64,000 bases of DNA. Source: Hanleya hanleyi (Eukaryota; Mollusca; Polyplacophora; Lepidopleurida; Hanleyidae). The stretch covers positions 1 through 64,000 of the forward strand of contig JAVTVY010045590.1 of assembly GCA_036873755.1 (NCBI GenBank). The letters run 5' to 3'. A program made the position numbers and the translations under genes. Of this stretch, positions 52,891-61,205 are shown one piece after another (the stretch's first letter is position 1; each line of letters opens with the position of its first letter). The notes below the pieces were generated by a model, which saw only the letters and a program-made list of their open reading frames with translations, was not told where the DNA came from and searched no databases.

Positions 52891-53325
52891 CTACGAGTGA
52901 ACTGGAGTGGTGATGGGTACAACGTCGGTCGTCGTTGTCTGTTCACTGCGAGGGATGATGATGGTGGTGGTGGGTACAACGTGGGTCGTCGTTGTCGGTT
53001 CGCTGTGAGGGATGAAATCCGGTGGGTGTTCAGACGTACTGGGTGTTCTTGGTGTAGGTGTAGAGCTTGGTGTGGAGCTCGACGTGGCTTGTACACGGGG
53101 TGTGGTGGTGGTGACTGGGCTCGATACGACTGGTGCTCTCTGTAGACCGGTTTCACTGGTGCCTGGTGTTCTCAGTTGGTTAAGTAACGTGCTGACATAG
53201 GCTACGTCGTAAAACACACCTCCGTACAACACACTCAGCAGGGTTAGCAATAGCACCCCAAAGCCCACTTGTGCTTTGCGCGTTTTGGGAGACGCTGTGT
53301 TCAGAGGCAGCTGCTGTTTGTCCAT
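52891..53325 (-). CDS. Type II membrane protein with Pro/Thr-rich stalk (copy 2)
   Basis: 144 residues from MDKQQLPLNTASPKTRK, about 50 bp after a TATA box (53,374-53,380) that lies at the end of the integrase gene. A basic cytoplasmic stretch, one hydrophobic helix (VGFGVLLLTLLSVLYGG), then a Thr/Ser/Pro-rich exterior with repeated TTTTHVVPTT-like units. It resembles a heavily O-glycosylated stalk. Function unknown. Confidence 0.55.
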   Translation of the reverse strand: MDKQQLPLNTASPKTRKAQVGFGVLLLTLLSVLYGGVFYDVAYVSTLLNQLRTPGTSETGLQRAPVVSSPVTTTTPRVQATSSSTPSSTPTPRTPSTSEHPPDFIPHSEPTTTTHVVPTTTIIIPRSEQTTTTDVVPITTPVHS

Positions 53326-53375
53326 AGCACTGTGGTCGGACGTGGAATGAAGGAGGACGGCAGTGGTGTCTGGCT

Positions 53376-54449
53376 TTATAGTCGTTTCACCTGGTTGGCC
53401 GCGACCCAGGAATTGAAGGAACTGGGCCAACCTTGCCATTTCACGAAATGAAACAGTTTGCCACGTCGACGTTCCGTTTTCAAAATCTGCTCCACCGTGT
53501 AGTAGTCTTGCTGTGTTTTTACAACAGGCTGTAATTCCGTCTCGTAAAACGTCCCCAGCAACGTTTCCCCTTGGAGATCTTCCAGTTCATAGACTCGCCG
53601 CTGTCGGGGTAGGCGCCGTTTAATCAGGAAGTGCTCATCGCTCCAGTTGGGCAAGTAACTTTTCTCGAACTTGCCCTTGACTTTACTGATCCGTACAGGG
53701 TCCCCGACCTTGTACACCGCCTTCGTCGTTCGCTGCGATGGCCTGGGGTACAAGACACGCCGGACTTGGGCTTCATTGCGTTGGGTCACGGTAATGGGGG
53801 CTCTCTCTATACTTCGATGATAGGCTCGATTGTAACCCCTCACCAGTTTCGGGAGAACATCGATGTACCGCCTTGTATTCTTATAGGTGAAATATTTATA
53901 CATGCGGCCTTTGAATGTCCTGTTGAACCTCTCCACCACGGAAGCCTTGGTCTCGTTGTACGTATGGAAGAAAAACACCTTCTGTTTCTTGAGAAAGGCT
54001 TGGAACGGTCTGTTGAGGAATTCCGTGCCTTCGTCGGTTTGCAAATACAAAGGTTTGCGCCCGGTCTTGAAGATGTCTTTGAACGCCGCTATGAGATTTG
54101 CCCCCGTTTTCGTCCGGATGGGTACCACCCACGCATACTTGGATAGGATATCGATGCACGTCAAGATATACCGATTCTCATCGTTGTGTTTGGCAAAGGC
54201 GCTCATATCGACCAAATCCGCTTGCCACTGGGCATCTATTCCTCCCACGATGACCCGGTTCCGTAGAAAATGGCGACGGACAGATCGATGTAAGGTATAG
54301 GTGTCTTGTCTTCTTAACCAATCTCGGACTTGGGCACGTTGTATCCCCTGGGGTTTGGCCGCTCGATAGAGAGCCGACAATGCACTATAGGCCGCCGGAC
54401 TGTCGGGACTGTAGTATAAGTTATCCAGCACCTTCTCCCAGCGCTTCAT
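53376..54449 (-). CDS. rve integrase with C-terminal chromodomain (copy 2)
   Basis: 357 residues from MKRWEKVLDNLYYSPDSPA, chosen 37 bp behind a TATAAATA (54,486-54,493). A helical N-terminal domain precedes the DDE core: AQWQADLVDMSAF (Asp), YLQTDEGTEFL (Asp) and KASVVERFNRTF (Glu, about 34 residues later). The chromodomain is at the C-terminus (DYYTVEQILKTE; FHFVKWQGWPSSFNSW), which may guide insertion to chromatin. Intact. It would make the staggered cut that produces the 6-bp duplication. Confidence 0.92.
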   Translation of the reverse strand: MKRWEKVLDNLYYSPDSPAAYSALSALYRAAKPQGIQRAQVRDWLRRQDTYTLHRSVRRHFLRNRVIVGGIDAQWQADLVDMSAFAKHNDENRYILTCIDILSKYAWVVPIRTKTGANLIAAFKDIFKTGRKPLYLQTDEGTEFLNRPFQAFLKKQKVFFFHTYNETKASVVERFNRTFKGRMYKYFTYKNTRRYIDVLPKLVRGYNRAYHRSIERAPITVTQRNEAQVRRVLYPRPSQRTTKAVYKVGDPVRISKVKGKFEKSYLPNWSDEHFLIKRRLPRQRRVYELEDLQGETLLGTFYETELQPVVKTQQDYYTVEQILKTERRRGKLFHFVKWQGWPSSFNSWVAANQVKRL

Positions 54450-54477
54450 GGTGACACAATGATGATGCACCCTGGCT

Positions 54478-54952
54478 CTATCGTTTATTTATAACGGGTA
54501 TATCTTGGGCCGGAGTTTCTTTCTGATTTTCTTCATTGGCTTTCACAGTGTCCATGGCAAATGACCAGTCCAACTCGTCTGATGACCGCTTGATAAGCAC
54601 TTCATCCACATCTACCACGGCATCTTCCAATGCAGACCATAGATCAGGGTGAAGGGTAAAATGCACTGTACCCCCCATCTAGCCGAGCCAATTGAGCAAA
54701 GAAAGGGCCGCGTCGGATGTACACATCGTGACACAAGTGGATGAGATCGCCGTCCAGTTCACCAGACAACACCCGTTTGAATTTGGTCCAGCCCTCTCGG
54801 GACAGACGAATGTGAGCCGGGCACGGTTGTGTAGGGTCCGCATCACAGATGTCTCCCACCACCTCCTCCATGATATCGACCGTATCCGCATACACGTGCA
54901 GGAAAACCTCGGGGGTCAAGCTGAGATACGCCAGTATCATATGCTCCGCCAT
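54478..54952 (-). pseudogene. PC4-like protein a, copy 2, one-base frameshift
   Basis: Same gene as 33,553. A run of six G (five in copy 1) near 54,675 shifts the frame after LDGG, giving a 102-codon product; the normal tail continues in another frame to 54,478. The TATA box at 54,992-54,999 is intact. Polynucleotide-run indels can also be sequencing errors. Confidence 0.6.
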
Positions 54953-54991
54953 GGTCAGTACGTGAATGGTACCAGATTTGACTGTCTCTCG

Positions 54992-54999
54992 TATTTATA
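54992..54999 (-). promoter_or_regulatory. TATA box TATAAATA
   Basis: 40 bp upstream of the ATG at 54,952. Confidence 0.65.
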
Positions 55000-55025
55000 G
55001 GGAGAACCCCGTGAGATCAAAAGGA

Positions 55026-55526
55026 TCAGGTGGTCATATCACTGGGCTGGTTGAGTGTAGCCGGGTAATCAATGGCATCGTCGTCGGGTTCATGGCTAGA
55101 CAGTTGTTCATTGGGTTCTGCCGCCGATTCTCTCAGGGCACGAGCCCACTCCAACTCGTCTGATGACCGCTCGTCCGGTGTAAACAGCTGGTCCACGATA
55201 GACACCACTTTCTCGAAGGCTGTCCACAGATCGGGGTCTAGGGTGAAGCTTCGCGTAGCATCTTGGTAGCGGCCCAGACGTGGGAAGAAAGGTCCACGGT
55301 ATACGTAGATGGCATTGTCTATGTGGATGACGTGTCCATCGAGCTCGCCGCTCAACACCCGTTTAAATTTGGTCCAGCCGTCACGGTGTAGCGTCACCGT
55401 ATTCGATACGGTCTCAGCGGGCGACCAGCAAACTCCACGGTCTTCCACCAGGGTGACTTTATCTTCATAGACGTGTAACCCCACCCGGGGTGTAAGGGGC
55501 AGGATGGCTCGTAGGATGGGTGACAT
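55026..55526 (-). CDS. PC4-like protein b (copy 2)
   Basis: 166 residues from MSPILRAILPLTPRVGLHV. A longer frame exists to 55,589, but it would start inside or upstream of the TATAAATA at 55,577-55,584, so 55,526 is preferred. It is a paralogue of gene a: the same LTPxVxLHVY strand, LHRDGWTKFKRVLSGELDG, YVYRGPFF and DPDLWTAFEKVV. The two adjacent genes arose by tandem duplication. Single-strand DNA binding or transcription activation is only a weak visual inference. Confidence 0.5.
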   Translation of the reverse strand: MSPILRAILPLTPRVGLHVYEDKVTLVEDRGVCWSPAETVSNTVTLHRDGWTKFKRVLSGELDGHVIHIDNAIYVYRGPFFPRLGRYQDATRSFTLDPDLWTAFEKVVSIVDQLFTPDERSSDELEWARALRESAAEPNEQLSSHEPDDDAIDYPATLNQPSDMTT

Positions 55527-55576
55527 GCTTGGTCCAATCACGATCGTTGAATGACACACACTCTGTCTCACCCTCG

Positions 55577-55584
55577 TATTTATA
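55577..55584 (-). promoter_or_regulatory. TATA box TATAAATA
   Basis: About 51 bp upstream of the chosen start at 55,526. Confidence 0.65.
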
Positions 55585-55593
55585 GTCACACTG

Positions 55594-55920
55594 TCAATAC
55601 CACAGCGCCAGGGTCAATAGGGCACAGACTATTGTGAGGCCAACCAGCCGGCGCTGGTTCCGGCGTGAGCGCTCCTGGTCCATAGCGCGAGCATCAAGGA
55701 TGGCTGTCATAGTCCAGTAGTGGTGAGTGATGGCACGCCTCTCCATCGAGTGCACTCTGTGGAGGACCGCTTCTGTGAACTCGTTCAGGATCTGGCGTCG
55801 TCCCTCGTTGTCGTCGCCATCTGCAAACATGGACCGGACCACTGCTCGGTAACCCGTGAATGAATTCACCGCGGTGGCATGCTGTAAAATGCGAGTGGCA
55901 TAGGGCTGGATCTCCGTCAT
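55594..55920 (-). CDS. Small tail-anchored protein, 108 residues
   Basis: MTEIQPYATRILQHATAV. A helical, charged body ends in one membrane helix (LVGLTIVCALLTLALWY) at the very C-terminus, so it is tail-anchored. A TATAAAA lies at 55,967-55,973, about 47 bp upstream. It is the rightmost minus-strand gene of copy 2, divergent from the zinc-finger gene. No recognised family. Confidence 0.5.
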   Translation of the reverse strand: MTEIQPYATRILQHATAVNSFTGYRAVVRSMFADGDDNEGRRQILNEFTEAVLHRVHSMERRAITHHYWTMTAILDARAMDQERSRRNQRRLVGLTIVCALLTLALWY

Positions 55921-55966
55921 GGCTCTGCAACCGTAGAAATGAAGGTGTGGGATCCAGTGGGACGTG

Positions 55967-55973
55967 TTTTATA
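55967..55973 (-). promoter_or_regulatory. TATA box TATAAAA
   Basis: About 47 bp upstream of the ATG at 55,920. Confidence 0.6.
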
Positions 55974-56412
55974 GACCAGGTCACACATGCGCGCCTAGCT
56001 CTACGGGTGTAGTCCGTGATACGTACTATTCTGATGGGTTAGTCCAAAATAGAGAGCAACAACAACAACACAGATTACAGATCAATCCTTTTATTATGCG
56101 TGAAAATCATAGGAATACATGTACTGACCTGTCTGTGGGGGTTTCCCACAATGGCGTTCACCTTCGTGCCTTTTCGGGTACGTCCGTGTCTTTTCGGTAA
56201 AGTCCGTGTCTTTTCGGTAAAGTCCGTGTCTTTTCGGATCGGTGACGTCCGTGTCTATCATCCGGGCACTTCGCGTCTGCGCCTGCATTGGGTATGTATA
56301 AGGGTCTTCATGCGTGCGCGCGCGCAATGCGGCTCAGTCGTACACCAGTACACCAGTCTCGATCCTCGACTTGGGGTAGAGTGTGCTAAAAATAGATTAC
56401 CAGCTAGCGTGC

Positions 56413-56420
56413 TATAAAAG
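56413..56420 (+). promoter_or_regulatory. TATA box TATAAAAG
   Basis: 46 bp upstream of the zinc-finger start at 56,466. Three repeats of GTCCGTGTCTTTTCGG lie further upstream (56,180-56,250). Confidence 0.65.
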
Positions 56421-56465
56421 GGAAGCGGCCTTGCCATTTCATCAGACACTCTATCAACCACCAAG

Positions 56466-57461
56466 ATGTTCACTTGCACAACTTGCCAGAAGCAGTTTAC
56501 TCGTCTAGATAATTTACGACGCCACGAGGCCTCCACCCACAACGATGCACGGTATACTTGTATAACCTGCGCACGGTCATTTAATCGGGAGGATCAGTTA
56601 CTGCGCCACGAACGTTCATTCCACGAGGGCGCGACGAAACAATGTAAGGACTGTGGTCAACTCTTCAAACGAAGCAGTCAGTTGCTGCGACACCAACGGT
56701 TGATTCATGCCCTGTCTCCACGGTTTTGGCGACAACTTCCTACTGAAGAGGAGCCGCGGAAGGTCAGACCCAGTGAAGATAAGCCCGGGGAGACGAACGC
56801 CACTGGTGATGCGATGACGGAGAGCCCGCCTATACCAACAGTTGGGAAGAGCCTGGATTTCCAGCCGGACCCCACCGTTACGGTTTCGAGTCATACGTCA
56901 TACATCGAACATTTTCTGGACGAGCCCATAAATGTTCCTAGCGATCTCTTACCCGAATATCATCCAGAGAGTGACATCTCTCGGCGCCATTGGACCATGA
57001 CACGGCACTGTTTCCACCGTCATCGCCCTATTCAAGATATCTACAATTTCCCACTGACCAAGCTCACCCGTCTACGCAGCTACGTGGAAACCATCTTCAA
57101 TGACCAACCTACGGCCTTCACATTAAATGTAGCATTTGGGTACATCTTATGCCATAAGATGACGGATGAATTGCGCTATTTCTATTCCAGTGCCATCCAC
57201 CCAGTGTACGACCAACCGTTTACCATCATTAACCGGAGGTCACTAGAAGATGATGCTGGACCAAGTGGAACAATTGGATGTCTTGGGATGGGCCCAACAA
57301 CAACGACCCAACATCAAGTGGACAGTGAAGAGGGTGACCAATGTTACATTTTTCCTTACCAAGGTGATTCACCACAGCCATCGGTTGAATGCGTCACTCG
57401 TGCACTGATGAATACCATAACATGCCGTACATACTCTCTATGTCTACATGCTGATCATTGA
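56466..57461 (+). CDS. Zinc-finger protein with PolB-N-like domain (copy 2)
   Basis: 331 codons. There are three C2H2 fingers: CTTCQKQFTRLDNLRRH (residues 4-20, final His about 25), CITCARSFNREDQLLRH and CKDCGQLFKRSSQLLRH. A Pro/Glu-rich linker is followed by RHWTMTRHCFHRHRPIQDI and FTLNVAFGYILCHKMTDE, which I read as the N-terminal region found in front of Polinton polymerases. A frameshift near 57,260 alters the last about 65 codons relative to the paralogue at 17,338; in the other frame the conserved KRVTNVTFF is seen. No exonuclease or palm motif follows before the right inverted repeat. It may bind the element ends. Confidence 0.6.
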   Translation: MFTCTTCQKQFTRLDNLRRHEASTHNDARYTCITCARSFNREDQLLRHERSFHEGATKQCKDCGQLFKRSSQLLRHQRLIHALSPRFWRQLPTEEEPRKVRPSEDKPGETNATGDAMTESPPIPTVGKSLDFQPDPTVTVSSHTSYIEHFLDEPINVPSDLLPEYHPESDISRRHWTMTRHCFHRHRPIQDIYNFPLTKLTRLRSYVETIFNDQPTAFTLNVAFGYILCHKMTDELRYFYSSAIHPVYDQPFTIINRRSLEDDAGPSGTIGCLGMGPTTTTQHQVDSEEGDQCYIFPYQGDSPQPSVECVTRALMNTITCRTYSLCLHADH

Positions 57462-57559
57462 CTTGAGCTCAGTAAACACTTGTACCTAATGTGACGGTGC
57501 GTTAAATAATAAAACATGGTGTTTGATATTTCAATTTGTTTTGCTGTGAACATACTAAA

Positions 57560-57612
57560 CATACCCAGGGCGGCTCCCCCAGCCTGGGTATGATGTAACA
57601 TTGGGGATAATA
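57560..57612 (+). terminator. 3-prime hairpin and polyadenylation signal of zinc-finger gene
   Basis: CATACCCAGG pairs perfectly with CCTGGGTATG (57,560-57,592) around a GCGGCTCCCCCAG loop; AATAAA follows near 57,607. Compare 18,277. Confidence 0.65.
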
Positions 57613-57779
57613 AACTGTATGAACATTGCTGAACTTGTTGTTATTCACATCACCCCATTGACTTGATAGGCAGGTCCCATTAAGCCCGGGGACCAATATT
57701 AATGCTTTTGGCTAGAGGTGATAGGGGTTTTCCCCTATTTTAGGGGTAAAGTCCGTTTTCCGGGGTTTTTCAGGAAATT

Positions 57780-58952
57780 TTTTACATCCACCCACCCATG
57801 ACTGGATGCCCCTTCACCTAGGCTTCACATGGATACCTCACTCGACCCCATCGGCCCATTAGAAACCCCGCTCGATCCCAAAACGTCTATTTTCATACCC
57901 TTGGGCCACCGCGCATGCGCAGAATGACGCTAGTTCAACCCCACACCCAGCCCATCAGATGCCCCCTCACATAGGCTTCACATTGATACATCACTCGACC
58001 CCATTGGACCTTGAGTAACTCCCCCTAGCTCCAACACGGCTATTTCCATACCCTTGGGCCGCCGCGCATGCGCAGAATGACGCTAGTTCAACCCCACACC
58101 CAGCCCATCAGATGCCCCCTCACATAGGCTTCACTTGGATACATCACTCGACCCCATCGGACCAGTAGTAACTCCCCTAGCTCCAAAACGGCTATTTCCA
58201 TACCCTTGGGCCACCGCGCATGCGCAGAATGACGCTAGTTCAACCCCACACCCAGCCCATCAGATGCCCCCTCACCTAGGCTTCACATTGATACATCACT
58301 CGACCCCACTGGACCAGTAGTAACTCCCCTAGCTCCAAAACGGCTATTTCCATACCCTTGGGCCACACGAGTTGTCTCTCTTGCGTCAGTGTGTGCAGAT
58401 GGCGCTATGGTTAGGATCGACGCCGTGATGTGGAAAGGGCGTCCCCACACCATCCTGGAGCCGCCATTTTGTTTGTTGATTTTCTGCGGAGATACACGGG
58501 ACAATAAACGCTCGACCCTAGCGTGGTACAGATGCTAGACTGATCCTATTAACATGGTACAACACCTATAGATTATGTTTATTATTATTATATGGCTTAG
58601 AGGTTTTTTTGAGGGTAATGTGAGGGTTTTTTCTCCCCGTGACCGCCCCACCGCCTCGTTTGCTCCCTTGCGCCGCCATTTTGACCACCACCACCACACA
58701 GCCGCCATTTTGAACCCACCACCACCACCCACAGGCCGCCATTTTGAACCCACCACCACCACCCACAGGCCGCCATTTTGAACCCACCACCACCACCCAC
58801 AGGCCGCCAATATGCAGATCGAGTTGTCTCCCCCTAGTGCGGGTTTTTGCCACCAATGTGTACAGATGGCGCCACTAGTTCCTCCTCAATCCTCCCCGTG
58901 ACGTCACTACATCCGGGTGAAATGAGGCTCAATTGAGGTTTACCCTACTACT
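57780..58952. repeat. Right terminal inverted repeat of copy 2 with NRF-1 array
   Basis: TGCGCATGCGC lies at about 57,911, 58,063 and 58,215 (152-bp period). It is followed by the inverse of the left end, including four GGCCGCCATTTTGAACCC units and GTGACGTCAC, to the terminal CTACTACT. Confidence 0.88.
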
Positions 58953-58958
58953 AACGAT
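58953..58958. repeat. Target-site duplication AACGAT, right
   Basis: Directly follows the right terminus of copy 2 and begins the receptor sequence again. Confidence 0.92.
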
Positions 58959-59033
58959 CATACCAAATACTACTGGTACAATAATACGGGAAAGACGCTC
59001 GAAATCAGCTATTACAACTGTTACATTCTTCAT
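58953..59033 (-). pseudogene. GPCR copy 1, first 27 codons
   Basis: From the ATG at 59,033 (MKNVTVVIADF) to IVPVVFGMIV, in the correct frame to continue at 44,754 when copy 2 and one AACGAT are ignored. The receptor therefore had an intact frame here before insertion. 59,060-59,260 upstream matches 63,090-63,290 upstream of GPCR copy 2. Confidence 0.8.
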
Positions 59034-59304
59034 AATGTCAAGAAACGAAGGAATGATGTCCCTCTATTTGAATAAATCGTCCCCAAATTCAGAGCTGAAC
59101 AATATGTTGGTGATCTTTCTTATACTGTGTCTGTGTTTTGACGAAGGCAATGCAAATTGTTTGACAGTATTATAGAGAGAAGCAAGACTGACACGCTGAA
59201 TATATATCATATCGCTTTGGTAATATATATACACACTAAGGTTTGACATTTAAAGGGTCTACCATATCTATTGGTTTCCTTAAGTGGCATTTAGAAGTTG
59301 GGAA

Positions 59305-60417
59305 GTAGATAAATAAACAAATTGCTTATGGATAACAATTTCTAGTTTATTCAGGACGACGTTTCGATACAGGTACTAGTATCGTTCTCAAGTCAATGAC
59401 ATCAATGATTGAAATTGTAGTTTAAGGGCCGCTTCCCATACGGATTTCGCGGCCCATCAACTCAATGTTTTATTTAAATTTCACGGTACATTTCTTTGTT
59501 AATTTGAGATCTTTTGCAGCGCTAGATATTAAAATAAATAATTAAATAGTGCTTGTTTTACAGTTTTTTCCAAACACCTTTATCCCAAACACCTAGTGGA
59601 AAAAACTGTAAAACAAGCACTACAACCAAACCAGAGACAACGTACTATCAGAGAAGAGGGCCCAAATATCCGAATAACTCTACCCTATATAGGCAAGACA
59701 AGTCACCAGGTCGCCAGACTACTCCAGACACGAGCCAGCATCCAGACAACCGTTGCAACCAACAGAAAACTGAAGAATCACATCAATGCGACCGGTAAAA
59801 AAGCCCCAACCACCCAACCCCAGCCAAAAGGTGTAATCTACAAGTTGGAGTGCAGTTGCAAAAAACATTACATCGGCGAAACATCAAGACCCCTCAATAA
59901 ACGAATGAAAGAACACAAATCATCTGTGACCAAACAAGACGGGAAATCAGCAGTTTCGGACCACATCAAAGAAAACCCCACCCACTCAATCAACTGGAAC
60001 AACACCAAACCCCTTGCCACAAACCACATGCACTGGAAAAACAGAAAACTACTGGAGGCCATCCACATCAAAAGAACAAAACCACAACTGAACAGAGACC
60101 AGGGCCTATTCATCCCCAGCGCCTATGACCTACTAATCCAGGAACCCCACCGTGCCTAGAAGCCCACCTTGTTAATTAATCTACCTTGTTAATTAATCTA
60201 GCCATATCCACAGTCTAATCCTGTCCTATTATAAATTTCTCACCTAGTATAATACTATTGTTATCATCCTATTGACATTTACTCAAGGAACTGTATATAT
60301 ACTGATTATTTACTTATTGATGTCATTGACTTGAGAACGATACTAGTACCTGTATCGAAACGTCGTCCTGAATAAACTAGAAGTTGTTATCCATAAGCAA
60401 TTTGTTTATTTATCTAC
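59305..60417. mobile_element. Penelope-like element fragment with inverted 100-bp arms
   Basis: The arm at 59,305-59,405 (GTAGATAAATAAACAAATTG ... GTCAATGACATCAAT) returns inverted at 60,317-60,417. CTACCATATCTATT occurs at 59,259-59,272 and again at 60,414-60,427 and may be a target duplication. A near-perfect 24-bp hairpin (AGTGCTTGTTTTACAG..., 59,548-59,571 with 59,598-59,621) marks the junction to the coding part. Confidence 0.7.
59596..60159 (+). pseudogene. Penelope-like GIY-YIG endonuclease, C-terminal fragment
   Basis: An open frame of 187 codons. The GIY-YIG nuclease is evident in GVIYKLECSCKKHYIGETS followed by RPLNKRMKEHKSS, with a Glu-containing C-terminal helix (NRKLLEAIHIKRTKPQLN). 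It is the strand-nicking domain behind the RT in Penelope-like elements. The RT itself is missing, and the first codons come from the hairpin sequence, so this is a 5-prime truncated copy. Confidence 0.78.
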
Positions 60418-60427
60418 CATATCTATT

Positions 60428-61200
60428 CTATAGCACTATTTAAATTGATTATCAACAAAGGTTGAAAAATATTTTCAAATCTGACAACCTCTCTCCCCCC
60501 TTTGCCATGTTTGTTGAAACGTTTGGCCAAGCTTTTTTGTTGGCACCCGGCCGAGATCAATGGACGAGTGTATGTGTTCTCCTATTGGCCCTGAGGATTT
60601 TGCCACCTGAGACAGACTGTGTGAAGCATACATGGATATATTTATTTATTTGTATTTATTTGCCAAATCAGGCGCCCACGGTGGAGCAAACAATCACATA
60701 AATCTTCCCCCCCACCACCCTCATTATTTGATTGGATAATACATACAACGTTCCAGAAAAGACTGTTACATTTCAGAAATCGAACATAACAGATCTAAAT
60801 TATGAACAATTTGCCACCAGGCTGTAAAGTATATGAATTTAACAGAAGGACAAAACTAAGCCATTTGGCACATAACTCGTCTTTGTCCTGACAATAAATT
60901 AGGTAAAGAGATTGAACACAAGTCTATTTACAGCTGACAAAGCCAGCACAATATATAAAGTACATGTAGACTGAAGTAATGTGCCGTAGTCCACATGATG
61001 ATGTTAAATCCATTATGGTGAAGCTTTAGCATCAGTACCAAGGTTATGTAGTGTCTCATGGATAGTGAATATATCTATAATATATATATCTAGACTAACT
61101 GCAAAGCATACGGACATGTCCTCGCAATACGGTGGCTCATAGGGGACATAATATTTTTCCATACAGTAATTAGTTGTTTTTTTGACTTATTAACTTTTTC
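60428..61200. other. Unassigned non-coding sequence
   Basis: AT-rich, with short AT dinucleotide runs near 61,075. No supported gene. Confidence 0.35.
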
Positions 61201-61205
61201 CAAAA

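Larger units (their letters stand above)
44761..58952. mobile_element. Family B Polinton-like element, copy 2, complete, 14,192 bp
   Basis: Begins AGTAGTAGGGTAAACCTC and ends with the exact inverse. Both sides are bounded by AACGAT. A 6-bp duplication, AG...CT ends, an rve integrase, an adenain-type protease, an A32 ATPase and a double-jelly-roll capsid set define Polintons/Mavericks. All morphogenesis genes are open. The only clear lesions are a frameshift in PC4-like gene a and a Gly-to-Ala change in the ATPase P-loop. No polymerase catalytic domain exists between the termini. Confidence 0.93.

Noticed and set aside
53631..54300. 171- and 137-codon plus-strand frames opposite the integrase
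   Set aside because: They are shadows of the integrase coding sequence and are conserved only because the integrase is.
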